Source: Bacteroidales bacterium (GTDB taxonomy: Bacteria; Bacteroidota; Bacteroidia; Bacteroidales; UBA932). From it: a stretch of 64,000 bases of DNA. The translations under genes were made by a program, and so were the position numbers. Where the stretch lies: assembly GCA_017477245.1 (NCBI GenBank), contig JAFUWY010000039.1, positions 61,753-125,752 on the forward strand, written 5' to 3'. Under the pieces are notes generated by a model that saw only the letters and a program-made list of their open reading frames with translations, was not told where the DNA came from and ran no database searches. This document shows, piece by piece, positions 39,893 to 49,201 of this stretch. Position 1 is the stretch's first letter. Every line of letters begins with the position of its first letter.

Positions 39893-40489
39893 ATGTCACT
39901 GAACAAAGTCATGTTGATCGGTAACGTTGGCAGAGACCCCAATGTACGTTACCTCGAAGGAAACAATGCCGGCTCCCAGGGCCGGAAAGTAGCCACTTTC
40001 ACCCTCGCCACCTCCGAGCGCTTCCGCGACCGCAACGGCGAGACCCGTGAGAACACCGAATGGCACAACATCGTGGCCTGGGGACAGCCCGCCGACGTCT
40101 GCGAGCGCTTCGTCCACAAGGGCACCCAGCTGTATATCGAAGGCCGCCTGCGCACCCGAAAGTATACCGACAGCCAGGGCGTCGAGAAATACACCACCGA
40201 AATCAATGTCGACACCCTCCAGCTCCTGGGTCGCCGCGACGACGGCGGCTACCAGGGCGACCAGCCGGGCGGCGGATACCAGCAGCAAGGCGGGTACCAG
40301 CGCCAGGGCGGCTACCAGCAGCCTTCCCAGGGCTACCACCAGGGTGGCTATCAGCAGCAAGGCGGCGGCTTCCAGCAGCAGGGCGGCTACCAGCGCCCGG
40401 CCGCGCCGGCCCAGCCCGTCCAGTCCGCCCCCGCCGTGCAGGACATCCCCGCCGGCGACGACGCAGGCACCGACGACCTCCCGTTCTAG
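39893..40489 (+). CDS. ssb: Single-stranded DNA-binding protein with long Gln/Gly/Tyr-rich linker
   Basis: 198 residues. The OB-fold DNA-binding domain occupies about 1-110 (LNKVMLIGNVGRDPNVRYLE, TEWHNIVAWGQPADVCERFV, YIEGRLRTRKY). A linker of GGYQQQGGYQRQ-type repeats runs from about 118 to 178. The acidic C-terminal tip is DDAGTDDLPF, used by SSB to recruit repair partners such as RecJ, encoded about 4 kb away. The start at 39893 follows a TATCTTGT box 19-26 bases upstream that is near the promoter consensus. Confidence 0.95.
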   Translation: MSLNKVMLIGNVGRDPNVRYLEGNNAGSQGRKVATFTLATSERFRDRNGETRENTEWHNIVAWGQPADVCERFVHKGTQLYIEGRLRTRKYTDSQGVEKYTTEINVDTLQLLGRRDDGGYQGDQPGGGYQQQGGYQRQGGYQQPSQGYHQGGYQQQGGGFQQQGGYQRPAAPAQPVQSAPAVQDIPAGDDAGTDDLPF

Positions 40490-40511
40490 TATCCCCACGC
40501 ACTGACAGATT

Positions 40512-42137
40512 ATGGCTGACAAGATCCAAAAGACCCTGCGCGACTCCGCCGCGATGCGCTGGACAGCCCTGCTGCTCCTCGCCCTGGCGATGTTCTGCGC
40601 CTATATCTTCATGGACATCCTCTCCCCGATCAAGGACCTGATGGAGTCGACGAGAGGATGGGATTCCAAGGCATTCGGCACGATGGAAGGCTCCGAGACC
40701 TTCCTCAACGTGTTCGTGTTCTTCCTGATCTTCGCGGGCATCATCCTCGACAAGATGGGCGTCCGCTTCACGGCCGTGCTTTCCGGCGCGGTCATGCTGG
40801 TGGGCGGCCTGATCAAGTACTACGCCATCAGCGAGTCCTTCATGGGCTCCGGCCTCGAGAACTGGTTCACCAACCACCTCAACTGGCACACCGGGGTCGG
40901 CTTCATCGACGACGTGCTGCCCTTCTACCAGGGCATGCCCGCCTCCGCCAAACTGGCGGCCCTCGGTTTCATGCTCTTCGGCTGCGGCTGCGAGATGGCC
41001 GGCATCACGGTCAGCCGCGGCATCGTCAAGTGGTTCAAGGGCCGCGAGACGGCGCTCGCCATGGGCTCCGAGATGGCCCTCGCCCGGCTGGGCGTCGCCA
41101 CCTGCATGATCTTCTCGCCCTACTTTGCCAAGCTGGGCGGCCAGGTCAATGTCAGCCGTTCCGTCGCCTTCGGCGTGGTACTGCTCTGCATCGCCCTGAT
41201 CATGTTCGTGACCTATTTCTTCATGGACCGCAAGCTCGACAGCCAGACCGGCGAGGCCGAGGAGAAGGACGATCCGTTCAAGGTCAAGGATATCGGCAAG
41301 ATCCTCTCCAGCCTGGGCTTCTGGCTCGTCGCCCTGCTGTGCGTGCTCTACTACTCTGCGATCTTCCCGTTCCAGAAGTACGCGGTCAACATGCTGCAGT
41401 GCAACCTGACCCTGACCGAGCCGGCCGCCGGTTCCTTCTGGGCCGGCGAGGCCGTCACCATCGTGCAGTACATCATCATGCTGGTGGTTGCCGCATGCTC
41501 CTTCTCCAGCAACTTCATCAAGGACCGCAAGGGCCTGAAGTACGGCCTGATGGCCGTCGCCATCGTGGCCCTCATAGTCTACTGCTTCATGGGCTTCAAG
41601 CGCGGCACGGCCGAGACCATCTTCGCGGTGTTCCCGCTGCTGGCCGTGGCCATCACCCCGATCCTCGGCAACTACGTCGACCATAAGGGCAAGGCCGCCT
41701 CGATGCTGCTCATCGGCTCCATCCTGCTGGTGATCTGCCACCTCACCTTCGCCTTCATCCTGCCCGTCTTCAAGGGCAACGCCGTCGGCGGCGCCATCGT
41801 GGCCTACGTCACGATCCTCGTGCTGGGAGCCAGCTTCTCGCTGGTGCCCGCCGCCCTGTGGCCGTCCGTACCCAAGCTCGTGGACGAGAAGATCATCGGC
41901 TCCGCCTACGCCCTCATCTTCTGGATCCAGAACATCGGCCTGTGGCTCTTCCCGATCCTGATCGGTAACGTGTTGACGAGCACCAACGCCCCCGGCACGC
42001 CGCCCGACCAGCTCAACTACACCTGGGCGCTCGTCATGCTGGCCTGCCTGGGCATCGCCGCCATGCTGATCGGCCTCTACCTCAAGGTCGTCGACAAGAA
42101 GAAGCACCTCGGCCTCGAAGAGCCCAACATCCGGTAG
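40512..42137 (+). CDS. Major facilitator superfamily transporter (first of a tandem pair)
   Basis: 541 residues with about twelve hydrophobic helices and a cytoplasmic central loop (DRKLDSQTGEAEEKDDPFKV near residue 240). A large periplasmic loop lies near 100-130. Conserved MFS features include GIILDKMGVRFT near 77 and the motif SLVPAALWPSVPK near 446, which is repeated in the next gene. The overall pattern resembles the MFSD1-like peptide and sugar transporter group, but the substrate is unknown. It starts 22 bases after ssb and is followed with no gap by its paralogue. Confidence 0.85.
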   Translation: MADKIQKTLRDSAAMRWTALLLLALAMFCAYIFMDILSPIKDLMESTRGWDSKAFGTMEGSETFLNVFVFFLIFAGIILDKMGVRFTAVLSGAVMLVGGLIKYYAISESFMGSGLENWFTNHLNWHTGVGFIDDVLPFYQGMPASAKLAALGFMLFGCGCEMAGITVSRGIVKWFKGRETALAMGSEMALARLGVATCMIFSPYFAKLGGQVNVSRSVAFGVVLLCIALIMFVTYFFMDRKLDSQTGEAEEKDDPFKVKDIGKILSSLGFWLVALLCVLYYSAIFPFQKYAVNMLQCNLTLTEPAAGSFWAGEAVTIVQYIIMLVVAACSFSSNFIKDRKGLKYGLMAVAIVALIVYCFMGFKRGTAETIFAVFPLLAVAITPILGNYVDHKGKAASMLLIGSILLVICHLTFAFILPVFKGNAVGGAIVAYVTILVLGASFSLVPAALWPSVPKLVDEKIIGSAYALIFWIQNIGLWLFPILIGNVLTSTNAPGTPPDQLNYTWALVMLACLGIAAMLIGLYLKVVDKKKHLGLEEPNIR

Positions 42138-43499
42138 ATGAAGCAGAGCGTCCTGCAAAAATACGGCTGCTGGATCGCCCTGGCATGCCTCGTGGTACCG
42201 ATGTTCGCATCGTACTACTTCGACGACATGTTCTCGACGATCTCCTACCTCTTCGAGGACCCGTCCCGCACGCAGCTGGGCTGGGACGCAGCCGGCTACG
42301 GCCTGTACACCAGCGGCTATTCGGTGCTGTGCGTGTTCGGCGGCCTGGTCGTCTGCGGCATCCTGCTCGACAAGTGGGGCGTGCGCGTGACCGGGTCCAT
42401 CTTCGTGGGGATGATGGTGGCGGGCGCCGCCGCCGTCCTGTATGCCATCACGGCCGGATTCGCGCCGCAGCGCTCGCTGCGCATCGCCTACGCGGGCTGC
42501 ATGTTCTTCGGACTGGGCAGCGAGATCGCCGGCACGGCGGTCACGCGCTCGATCGCCAAATGGTTCCGCCACGGGCCCATGGCCCTGGCGATGGGCCTGC
42601 AGCTGGCCATCGCGCGGCTGGGCACGGCGTTCGCGCTCGTGCTTGCGCCGCGCCTGGTCGTGGAGAACAGCGGCCACGTCTACACGCTCGCCGAGACGGC
42701 CCGTCCGGCCGTGGTCGGCATGGGCCTGATGGCCGCCGGACTGATCCTCTGGGCCTTGTTCGTGGCGCTGGACGCCCGCTTCGACCGGGAGGAGATGCCG
42801 GGCCAGGCCCGGCATGACGGCCAGCCGGACGACGCGGACGCGTTCCGCTTCTCGGACGTGGTCGGCGTGCTCAGGAATCCCAACTTCTGGCTCGTGGGGC
42901 TGCTCTGCGTGCTGTTCTACAGCAGCATCATCTCCTTCAAGAAGTTCGCCGGGGCCATCCTGATCCCGCGTTTCGGCATCCCGGCCGAGACCGCCGGCTG
43001 GATGGTCTCGATGCTGCCGTTCGCCACCGTGGTCTTCGCCCCGCTGTTCGGCCTGCTGGTCGACAAGCAGGGGCGGGGCACCCGCTGGATGGTGCTCGGA
43101 TCGGTGCTGGCGCTCGCCGCGCACCTGCTGCTGGCCTTCGCGCCGCAGGGGGTCCCCTTCTTCGGCTACCTGGCCATGGTGCTGCTCGGCTTCGGCTACT
43201 CGCTGGTGCCCGCCGCCCTCTGGCCGTCCGTACCCAAGATCGTGCCCGACAAGGTGCTCGGGACCACGTTCGCCCTCGTCTACTGGGTCCAGAACCTCGG
43301 CCTGCTGGCGTTCAAGATGCTGGCCGGGCGGATCCTCGCCGGCGCGGGCACGGGCCCGGACGCCGCGCTGCGCGGCTCCTTCTCCGTGGAGCTGATGTTC
43401 ACGCTGCTGTGCGTCGCCGCCGTGGCCGTCGCCCTGCTCTTCTCCCGCACATCCCGGCGCCATCCCGAACTCGGGCTGGACGCCCCCAACAAAGCCTGA
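42138..43499 (+). CDS. Major facilitator superfamily transporter (second of a tandem pair) with palindrome in the central loop
   Basis: 453 residues, starting at the base after its paralogue's stop. It shares SLVPAALWPSVPK (near residue 357) and the GILLDKWGVRVTG loop with the preceding protein, so the pair arose by duplication. The large second-loop insertion of the first protein is missing here. At residues 218-227, between helices 6 and 7, a 28-base palindromic element encodes EEMPGQARHD in frame. The stop lies six bases before dxs. Confidence 0.85.
   Translation: MKQSVLQKYGCWIALACLVVPMFASYYFDDMFSTISYLFEDPSRTQLGWDAAGYGLYTSGYSVLCVFGGLVVCGILLDKWGVRVTGSIFVGMMVAGAAAVLYAITAGFAPQRSLRIAYAGCMFFGLGSEIAGTAVTRSIAKWFRHGPMALAMGLQLAIARLGTAFALVLAPRLVVENSGHVYTLAETARPAVVGMGLMAAGLILWALFVALDARFDREEMPGQARHDGQPDDADAFRFSDVVGVLRNPNFWLVGLLCVLFYSSIISFKKFAGAILIPRFGIPAETAGWMVSMLPFATVVFAPLFGLLVDKQGRGTRWMVLGSVLALAAHLLLAFAPQGVPFFGYLAMVLLGFGYSLVPAALWPSVPKIVPDKVLGTTFALVYWVQNLGLLAFKMLAGRILAGAGTGPDAALRGSFSVELMFTLLCVAAVAVALLFSRTSRRHPELGLDAPNKA
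42791..42818. repeat. Palindromic element in the MFS central loop
   Basis: ATGCCGGGCC (42795-42804) pairs perfectly with GGCCCGGCAT (42806-42815). On the minus strand it starts GTCAT and ends ATCTCC, matching the parC and truA copies. Confidence 0.75.
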
Positions 43500-43505
43500 C
43501 CCGAC

Positions 43506-45377
43506 ATGTTCGAACTGCTGGACCGGATCGAGACTCCCGCCGACATCAAAGGCTTCACCATGGAGCAGCTGCGCGCGCTCTGCGCCGAACTGCGCCGCTA
43601 CATCATCGAGACCTGCGCCCGGAATCCCGGCCACCTGGCCTCCAGTCTCGGTGCGGTGGAACTCATCGTGGGCATGCACTATGTCTACGACACGCCCCGG
43701 GACCAGCTCGTCTTCGACGTCGGCCACCAGGCCTACGCCCACAAGATCCTGACGGGGCGCAGGGAGGCGTTCCGCACCATGCGCACCGGCGGCGGCATCA
43801 GCGGCTTCCCCAACCGGGACGAGAGCCCGTTCGACGCCTTCGGGGTCGGGCACTCCTCGACCTCCATCTCCGCCGCGCTGGGCCTGGCCGAAGCGGCCCG
43901 GCTGCGCCGCCGGGGCGACAAGGTCGTCGCCCTGATCGGCGACGGCGCCATGACCGGCGGCCTCGCCTTCGAGGGGCTCAACAACGCCGGCGCCAGCCAC
44001 GCCGACCTGCTCGTGATCCTCAACGACAACAACCAGTCCATCGAGGGCAACACGGGCGCGATGCACAAATACCTGCTCAACATCACGACCAGCCGGTCCT
44101 ACAACCAGTTCAAGAACCGCGTCTGGGACCTGCTGGGAGACAACCGCCTGCGCCGCTTCCTGCAGCGCTGGGTCCGCGCCCTCAAGTCCTGGTTCGTGGG
44201 CAAGCCCGGCGGGCACCTGTTCGAGGCGCTCGGGTTCCGCTACTTCGGCCCGATCGACGGCAACGACATCGAGGAGGTGGTCACGACCCTGCACAAGCTC
44301 CACGAGATGAAGGGGCCGCGCCTGCTGCACTGCTACACCGTCAAGGGCAAGGGCTACCCCGCGGCCGAGGCCGACCCCGTGACCTGGCACGCGCCGGGCC
44401 ACTTCAACCCCGAGACCGGCGAGCGCATCCACCCGCCGCATCCGCACGACCGCTACCAGGACGTCTTCGGCGAAGTCCTCTGCGAGCTGGCCGCCGCCGA
44501 CCCGCGCGTCGTCGGCGTCACGCCCGCGATGGCGCAGGGCTGCGGCATGAACCGCCTGGCCGCAAGCCATCCCGACCGCTTCTTCGACGTGGGCATCGAG
44601 GAGGAGCACGCCGTCACCTTCTCGGCCGGCCTGGCCGCCGGCGGGATGAAGCCGTTCTGCAACATCTACTCCGCCTTCTCCCAGCGCGCCTACGACCAGA
44701 TCATCCACGACGTGGCCCTGCAGCACCTTCCGGTGGTGCTCTGCTTCGACCGCGCCGGGCTCGTGGGCGAGGACGGCGCCACGCACCACGGCGCCTTCGA
44801 CCTCGCCGCCTACCGGAGCATCCCGGACACCATCGTCAGCGCCCCGCGCGACGAGGTGCAGCTCAAGCGCCTGATGTACACCGCCTGCGCGCACGAGACC
44901 GGGCCCTTCATAATAAGGTACCCGCGCGGGATGGGCGAAGGCACGCCCTGGCGCGAGACCGGCACCGAGCCGCTGGAGATCGGCCGGGCCGAGACCCTGC
45001 TGGAAGGCACGGACGTCGCCATCCTCGCCATCGGTCCCTGCGTCAACCGCGCAGCGGAGGCCGCGGCCGCCTGGCCGGGCCGCGTCGGCGTCTACGACTT
45101 CCGCTTCCTCAAGCCGCTGGACGAGGCGCTGCTGCAGGACATCGCCGCGCGCTACGCGCACATCATCACCGTCGAGGACGGCGCGCTCGCCGGCGGGCTT
45201 TTCAGCGCCGTGAGCGAGTACCTCGCCGCACACGGCTGCAACGTGCCCGTGGAGGGCATCGGGATCCCCGACCGCTTCATCGCACAGGCCCGGCAGGCGG
45301 AACAATACGCCTCCTGCGGGATGGATGTGGAAGGAATCCAAAAAAGTTTGCAAAAAGTTTTTGAGAATAGGAAATAA
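43506..45377 (+). CDS. dxs: 1-deoxy-D-xylulose-5-phosphate synthase
   Basis: 623 residues. The thiamine diphosphate enzyme joins pyruvate and glyceraldehyde 3-phosphate in the methylerythritol phosphate route to isoprenoids. Motifs in order: PGHLASSLGAVEL, VGHQAYAHKILTGR, the ThDP site GDGAMTGG near residue 143 with NDNNQSI near 175, the catalytic Glu in GIEEEHAVTFSAGL near 365 (the family usually has EQHAVT), and the DRAGLVGEDGATHHG loop near 416. It is the last gene before the tRNA/tuf block; a promoter for that block starts within its 3' end. Confidence 0.96.
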   Translation: MFELLDRIETPADIKGFTMEQLRALCAELRRYIIETCARNPGHLASSLGAVELIVGMHYVYDTPRDQLVFDVGHQAYAHKILTGRREAFRTMRTGGGISGFPNRDESPFDAFGVGHSSTSISAALGLAEAARLRRRGDKVVALIGDGAMTGGLAFEGLNNAGASHADLLVILNDNNQSIEGNTGAMHKYLLNITTSRSYNQFKNRVWDLLGDNRLRRFLQRWVRALKSWFVGKPGGHLFEALGFRYFGPIDGNDIEEVVTTLHKLHEMKGPRLLHCYTVKGKGYPAAEADPVTWHAPGHFNPETGERIHPPHPHDRYQDVFGEVLCELAAADPRVVGVTPAMAQGCGMNRLAASHPDRFFDVGIEEEHAVTFSAGLAAGGMKPFCNIYSAFSQRAYDQIIHDVALQHLPVVLCFDRAGLVGEDGATHHGAFDLAAYRSIPDTIVSAPRDEVQLKRLMYTACAHETGPFIIRYPRGMGEGTPWRETGTEPLEIGRAETLLEGTDVAILAIGPCVNRAAEAAAAWPGRVGVYDFRFLKPLDEALLQDIAARYAHIITVEDGALAGGLFSAVSEYLAAHGCNVPVEGIGIPDRFIAQARQAEQYASCGMDVEGIQKSLQKVFENRK

Positions 45378-45381
45378 TTCC

Positions 45382-45389
45382 TATCTTTG
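45382..45389 (+). promoter_or_regulatory. Promoter for the tRNA-tuf block
   Basis: TATCTTTG at 45382-45389 with TTTG at 45360-45363, an 18-base spacing, matches the Bacteroidota TTTG/TAnnTTTG promoter. It lies just after the dxs stop and 38 bases before the first tRNA. Confidence 0.75.
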
Positions 45390-45427
45390 CAGTCCCAAAA
45401 AGTAAGGGGACTTTGAAATAATACATT

Positions 45428-45501
45428 GCCGATGTAGCTCAGTTGGCTAGAGCGTGTGATTTGTAATCTCAAGGTCGTGGGTTCGATTCCCTCCATCGGC
45501 T
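45428..45501 (+). tRNA. tRNA-Thr (anticodon TGT)
   Basis: Acceptor GCCGATG pairs with CATCGGC. D-arm GCTCAGTTGGCTAGAGC, anticodon loop TTTGTAA in stem TGTGA/TCTCA, T-loop TTCGATT. CCA is not encoded. Confidence 0.95.
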
Positions 45502-45525
45502 CACGATCAGCAATGTAAAGTATAG

Positions 45526-45607
45526 GGGCAAGTACCAGAGCGGTCAAATGGGGCAGACTGTAAATCTGCTGGCTAAGCCTACGGTGGTTCGAATCCATCC
45601 TTGCCCA
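45526..45607 (+). tRNA. tRNA-Tyr (anticodon GTA)
   Basis: Acceptor GGGCAAG pairs with CTTGCCC. Anticodon stem-loop CAGACTGTAAATCTG with anticodon GTA. The long variable arm (82 bases in total) marks a class II tRNA. T-loop TTCGAAT. Confidence 0.95.
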
Positions 45608-45643
45608 CAAAAAGCGGAAAGAGACGAACGACTTTTCCACAAA

Positions 45644-45715
45644 GCGGGGTTCGTATAATGGCTATTATGCCAGCCTTCCAAGCTGGAAATGGGAGTTCGA
45701 TTCTCCTACCCCGCT
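45644..45715 (+). tRNA. tRNA-Gly (anticodon TCC)
   Basis: Acceptor GCGGGGT pairs with ACCCCGC. Anticodon stem-loop CCAGCCTTCCAAGCTGG with anticodon TCC. T-loop TTCGATT. Confidence 0.95.
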
Positions 45716-45724
45716 CAAATGAAC

Positions 45725-45799
<75 letters not shown>

Positions 45800-45821
45800 C
45801 GGAGCCGGCCAAAAGCCGGTT

Positions 45822-45829
45822 TAATTTTG
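45822..45829 (+). promoter_or_regulatory. Promoter -7 box TAATTTTG for tuf
   Basis: Exact TAnnTTTG, 24 bases before the tuf ATG and directly after a small CCGGC/GCCGG hairpin at 45805-45819. Suggests tuf has its own promoter as well as the one upstream of the tRNAs. Confidence 0.5.
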
Positions 45830-45853
45830 TAACAAACTTTTAAACGTAATATT

Positions 45854-47041
45854 ATGGCAAAAGAAGTTTTCAAGCGGGATAAACCGCATGTCAACATTGG
45901 CACGATCGGCCACGTTGACCATGGCAAGACCACTCTGACCGCAGCTATCACCAAGGTGCTCGCTGCCAAGGGTCTGAGCGAGGTCAAGTCCTTCGATCAG
46001 ATTGACAACGCCCCCGAGGAGAAGGAGCGTGGTATCACCATCAACACCGCTCACGTCGAGTATCAGACCGCCAATCGTCACTATGCGCATGTCGATTGCC
46101 CGGGCCACGCCGACTACGTGAAGAACATGGTTACCGGTGCTGCCCAGATGGACGGTGCTATCCTTGTCGTCGCCGCCACCGACGGTCCGATGCCCCAGAC
46201 CAACGAGCACGTCCTCCTCGCCAAGCAGGTGAACGTCCCGAAGATGGTCGTCTTCCTGAACAAGGTCGACCTCGTGGACGATGAGGAAATGCTTGACCTC
46301 GTCGAGATGGAGGTCCGCGACCTCCTCAGCAAGTACGACTTCGACGGCGACAACGCTCCCGTCATCCGTGGTTCCGCCCTCGGCGCCCTCAACGGTGAGC
46401 CGCAGTGGGAGGAGAAGGTCCTCGAACTGATGGATGCTGTCGACAGCTACATTCCCCTTCCGGTCCGCGAGAACGAGAAGCCGTTCCTGATGCCTATCGA
46501 GGACATCTTCTCCATCACCGGTCGTGGTACCGTCGTTACCGGCCGTATCGAGACGGGTACCATCCACGTCAATGATCCTGCCGAGATCGTCGGTTTCAAC
46601 GACAAGCCGAAGAACACCGTCGTCACCGGCGTCGAGATGTTCCGCAAGCTCCTCGACCAGGGCGAGGCTGGTGACAATGTGGGTCTCCTCCTCCGTGGTA
46701 TCGACAAGAAGGAAGTCAAGCGTGGTGAGGTTATCGCCAAGCCGGGCTCCATCACCCCGCACAAGCACTTCCTCGGACAGATCTACGTCCTGAAGAAGGA
46801 AGAGGGTGGCCGTCACACGCCGTTCCACAACAAGTATCGTCCCCAGTTCTTCATCCGCACCCTGGATGTTACCGGTGAGATCACCCTCCCGGCCGGTGTC
46901 GAGATGGTTATGCCTGGTGACAACGTCGAGATCGACGTCCAGCTCATCACTCCGGTCGCTCTGAACGAGAACCTCCGTTTCGCTATCCGCGAAGGTGGCC
47001 GTACCGTCGGCGCTGGCCAGGTGATCAAGATCCTTGACTAA
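45854..47041 (+). CDS. tuf: Elongation factor Tu
   Basis: 395 residues. G motifs are GHVDHGKTT near residue 18, DCPGH near 80, NKVDL near 135 and SALGALNG near 173; domains 2 and 3 follow ([24 protein letters not shown]). It delivers aminoacyl-tRNA to the ribosome. Codon use is richer in GGT, CGT and GCT than in neighbouring metabolic genes, as expected for very high expression. It is flanked by tRNA genes on both sides, the classic bacterial tRNA-tufB arrangement. Confidence 0.98.
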   Translation: MAKEVFKRDKPHVNIGTIGHVDHGKTTLTAAITKVLAAKGLSEVKSFDQIDNAPEEKERGITINTAHVEYQTANRHYAHVDCPGHADYVKNMVTGAAQMDGAILVVAATDGPMPQTNEHVLLAKQVNVPKMVVFLNKVDLVDDEEMLDLVEMEVRDLLSKYDFDGDNAPVIRGSALGALNGEPQWEEKVLELMDAVDSYIPLPVRENEKPFLMPIEDIFSITGRGTVVTGRIETGTIHVNDPAEIVGFNDKPKNTVVTGVEMFRKLLDQGEAGDNVGLLLRGIDKKEVKRGEVIAKPGSITPHKHFLGQIYVLKKEEGGRHTPFHNKYRPQFFIRTLDVTGEITLPAGVEMVMPGDNVEIDVQLITPVALNENLRFAIREGGRTVGAGQVIKILD

Positions 47042-47060
47042 TCCCGATAGGAAATCCCAG

Positions 47061-47085
47061 AGGGCGGGATGCTGAGTCCCGCCCT
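47061..47085 (+). terminator. Hairpin after tuf
   Basis: AGGGCGGGA and TCCCGCCCT pair perfectly around a 7-base loop, with a short TTATA afterwards. It lies between tuf and tRNA-Trp and may be a weak terminator or an RNA-processing site. Confidence 0.6.
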
Positions 47086-47090
47086 TATAC

Positions 47091-47161
47091 AGGGGAATAG
47101 AATAATGGTAATTCAGCGGTCTCCAAAACCGTCAATGTGGGTTCGATTCCTGCTTCCCCTG
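47091..47161 (+). tRNA. tRNA-Trp (anticodon CCA)
   Basis: Acceptor AGGGGAA pairs with TTCCCCT. Anticodon stem-loop GCGGTCTCCAAAACCGT with anticodon CCA. T-loop TTCGATT. Located between tuf and secE. Confidence 0.94.
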
Positions 47162-47246
47162 CAAAATATCAAAGGTTACGATTTGGTAATTGTTTAACAG
47201 ATGCCGCCCTCCCGCTTCCATTTCGCGGCATCCATTAAATGTAAAG

Positions 47247-47435
47247 ATGAGAAAGTTTATCAATTACTGCAAGGAGTCTTTCACCGAACTTACCAAGAAG
47301 ACGACGTGGCCGACGTGGGCGAAGCTCCAGAGTTCCGCAATCCTCGTCATCGTCACGACCGTCATCCTGGCGGCCGTTCTCTGGGTGATCGACTTCGCTT
47401 TCCAATCTCTGATGACCGGAATCTACACATTGTAA
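47247..47435 (+). CDS. secE: Preprotein translocase subunit SecE
   Basis: 62 residues, the short single-helix form. The amphipathic start (FINYCKESFTELTKKTTWPT) carries the conserved TWPT, followed by one membrane helix (SAILVIVTTVILAAVLWVID). The start at 47247 is chosen because the longer frame upstream runs into non-homologous sequence. It stabilises SecY in the translocon. Conserved position between tRNA-Trp and nusG. Confidence 0.92.
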   Translation: MRKFINYCKESFTELTKKTTWPTWAKLQSSAILVIVTTVILAAVLWVIDFAFQSLMTGIYTL

Positions 47436-47447
47436 TCTTGACTCGTT

Positions 47448-48014
47448 ATGGGCGAAATGAAATGGTACGTTCTGCGAGCGGCAGGAGGGAAGGAGAAAAA
47501 GGCCAAAGAGTATCTCGAGAAAGAGATCGAGAGAAGCGGACTTCAGGACCAGGTGGCTCAGGTACTTGTTCCCGTCAAAAAGGAAATTGTCACGAAAAAC
47601 GGCAAGCGGAAGGCAGTCGACAAGCTGCTTTTCCCTGGTTATGTACTGATCCAGGCCGAATTGAGTGCCAAGCTTGAGAACATCATCCGGAATCTCGTTC
47701 CCGGCATGTCCGGGTTCCTCACCGAAAAGAAGACGACCACCGGCGCCCAGTTCGAGCGCATCCCCGTGCCTATCCGTGAGGAGGAGGCGCAGCGGATCCT
47801 CGGAGTCCAGGACGAAAATGCAGACAACGCTGCGGAGACGCTCGTCAATTACGAGATCGGCGAGTCCGTCCGCATCACCGACGGCCCCTTCACGGGCTTC
47901 AACGGTACCGTTGACGAGATTCTGGAAGACCGGAGCAAGGTCAAGGTAATTGTGGTCATCTTCGGAAGGAAGACCCAACTCGAACTCAGCTTTACACAAG
48001 TAACTAAAGAATAA
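47448..48014 (+). CDS. nusG: Transcription termination/antitermination factor NusG
   Basis: 188 residues. The NGN domain (MKWYVLRAAGGKEKKAKEYL; LLFPGYVLIQAEL near residue 62) is followed by the KOW domain (GESVRITDGPFTGFNGTVDE near 138). It binds RNA polymerase and links it to Rho or the ribosome. The first ATG at 47448 gives MGEMKWYV; the second Met at residue 4 is equally plausible. Starts 12 bases after secE. Confidence 0.96.
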   Translation: MGEMKWYVLRAAGGKEKKAKEYLEKEIERSGLQDQVAQVLVPVKKEIVTKNGKRKAVDKLLFPGYVLIQAELSAKLENIIRNLVPGMSGFLTEKKTTTGAQFERIPVPIREEEAQRILGVQDENADNAAETLVNYEIGESVRITDGPFTGFNGTVDEILEDRSKVKVIVVIFGRKTQLELSFTQVTKE

Positions 48015-48023
48015 CAATTCATC

Positions 48024-48467
48024 ATGGCAAAAGAAGTTACCGGATTTATCAAGCTCCAAATCAAAGGCGGAGCTGCGAATCCTGCACCTCCGGTAGGACC
48101 TGCACTCGGTTCCAAAGGCTTGAACATCATGGAGTTCTGCAAGGCTTTCAATGCAGCCACGCAGGGCAGCGCGGGCAAGATCCTTCCCGTCGTCATCACA
48201 GTCTATTCCGACAAGTCCTTCACCTTCGAAGTCAAGCAGCCGCCCGTGGCTGTCTCCCTGAAAGAAGCGGCCAAGATTACCACCGCTTCCGGCGAGCCGA
48301 ACCGCAAGAAGGTCGCGTCCGTCACCTGGGACCAGGTCAAGGCGATTGCCGAAGGCAAGATGCCGGACCTCAACTGCTTCACCCTCGCATCCGCGATGCG
48401 CATGGTGGCAGGTACCGCAAGAAGCATGGGTATCACCGTGACCGGTGAGTTCCCCGAGAACCTTTAA
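48024..48467 (+). CDS. rplK: 50S ribosomal protein L11
   Basis: 147 residues. N-terminal [20 protein letters not shown] with the proline pair contacting the GTPase centre, [16 protein letters not shown] near residue 31, and the C-terminal rRNA-binding domain ([14 protein letters not shown] near 127). Stalk base of the large subunit. Nine bases after nusG. Confidence 0.98.
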   Translation: MAKEVTGFIKLQIKGGAANPAPPVGPALGSKGLNIMEFCKAFNAATQGSAGKILPVVITVYSDKSFTFEVKQPPVAVSLKEAAKITTASGEPNRKKVASVTWDQVKAIAEGKMPDLNCFTLASAMRMVAGTARSMGITVTGEFPENL

Positions 48468-48481
48468 AATCGACACGCACT

Positions 48482-49189
48482 ATGGCTAGAATGACAAAGA
48501 ACCAGAAGGCAGTTGCTGAGAAGTACGATTCTCACAAGCTGTATCCGCTCGCTGAGGCGTGCCAGGTTGTAAAGGATATCACTTACACCAAATTCGACGC
48601 TACCGTCGAGATCTCCGCGAACCTGGGTGTTGACCCGCGCAAGGCCAACCAGATGATCCGTGGCGTGGTCACCCTCCCCAACGGAACGGGTAAGGTGGTC
48701 CGCGTGCTCGCCCTCTGCACCCCTGACAAGGAGAACGAGGCCCGCGAGGCCGGTGCCGACTACGTCGGACTCGACGACTACATCGAGAAGATCAAAGGCG
48801 GCTGGACGGACGTGGACGTCATCGTCTGTACTCCTTCCGTGATGGCCAAGGTCGGTGCCCTGGGCAAGATCCTCGGTCCCCGCGGCCTCATGCCGAACCC
48901 CAAGACCGGTACGGTCACCATGGAGATCGGTGCTGCCGTCAAGGCTTCCAAGGCCGGTAAGATCGACTTCAAGGTCGACAAGACCGGTATCATCCACACG
49001 GGTATCGGCAAGGTTTCCTTCACCGCCCAGCAGCTCTACGAGAACGCTGCCGAGGTGCTGAACGCCATCGCGAAACTCAAGCCGCAGGCCCTCAAGGGTA
49101 CTTACATGAAGAGCGCAGCGCTGTGCTCCACCATGAGCCCCGGTATCAAGGTTGATCTCAAGGCATTCCTCAACAAAGGTGCTGAGTAA
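48482..49189 (+). CDS. rplA: 50S ribosomal protein L1
   Basis: 235 residues. The signature is [20 protein letters not shown] near residue 124, plus the N-terminal [21 protein letters not shown]1 binds the mobile stalk of 23S rRNA and in many bacteria represses its own operon. Starts 14 bases after rplK. Confidence 0.98.
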   Translation: MARMTKNQKAVAEKYDSHKLYPLAEACQVVKDITYTKFDATVEISANLGVDPRKANQMIRGVVTLPNGTGKVVRVLALCTPDKENEAREAGADYVGLDDYIEKIKGGWTDVDVIVCTPSVMAKVGALGKILGPRGLMPNPKTGTVTMEIGAAVKASKAGKIDFKVDKTGIIHTGIGKVSFTAQQLYENAAEVLNAIAKLKPQALKGTYMKSAALCSTMSPGIKVDLKAFLNKGAE

Positions 49190-49201
49190 AAATTCAATAT
49201 T

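Noticed and set aside
40203-45353. Minus-strand open frame of about 1700 codons across ssb, the MFS genes and dxs
   Set aside because: It is antisense to clearly conserved genes; GC-rich codon bias removes stops from the opposite strand. The translated sequence has no recognisable domains.
49190-49201. L10 ribosomal protein leader before rplJ
   Set aside because: The gap is only 12 bases, too short for the known leader structure.
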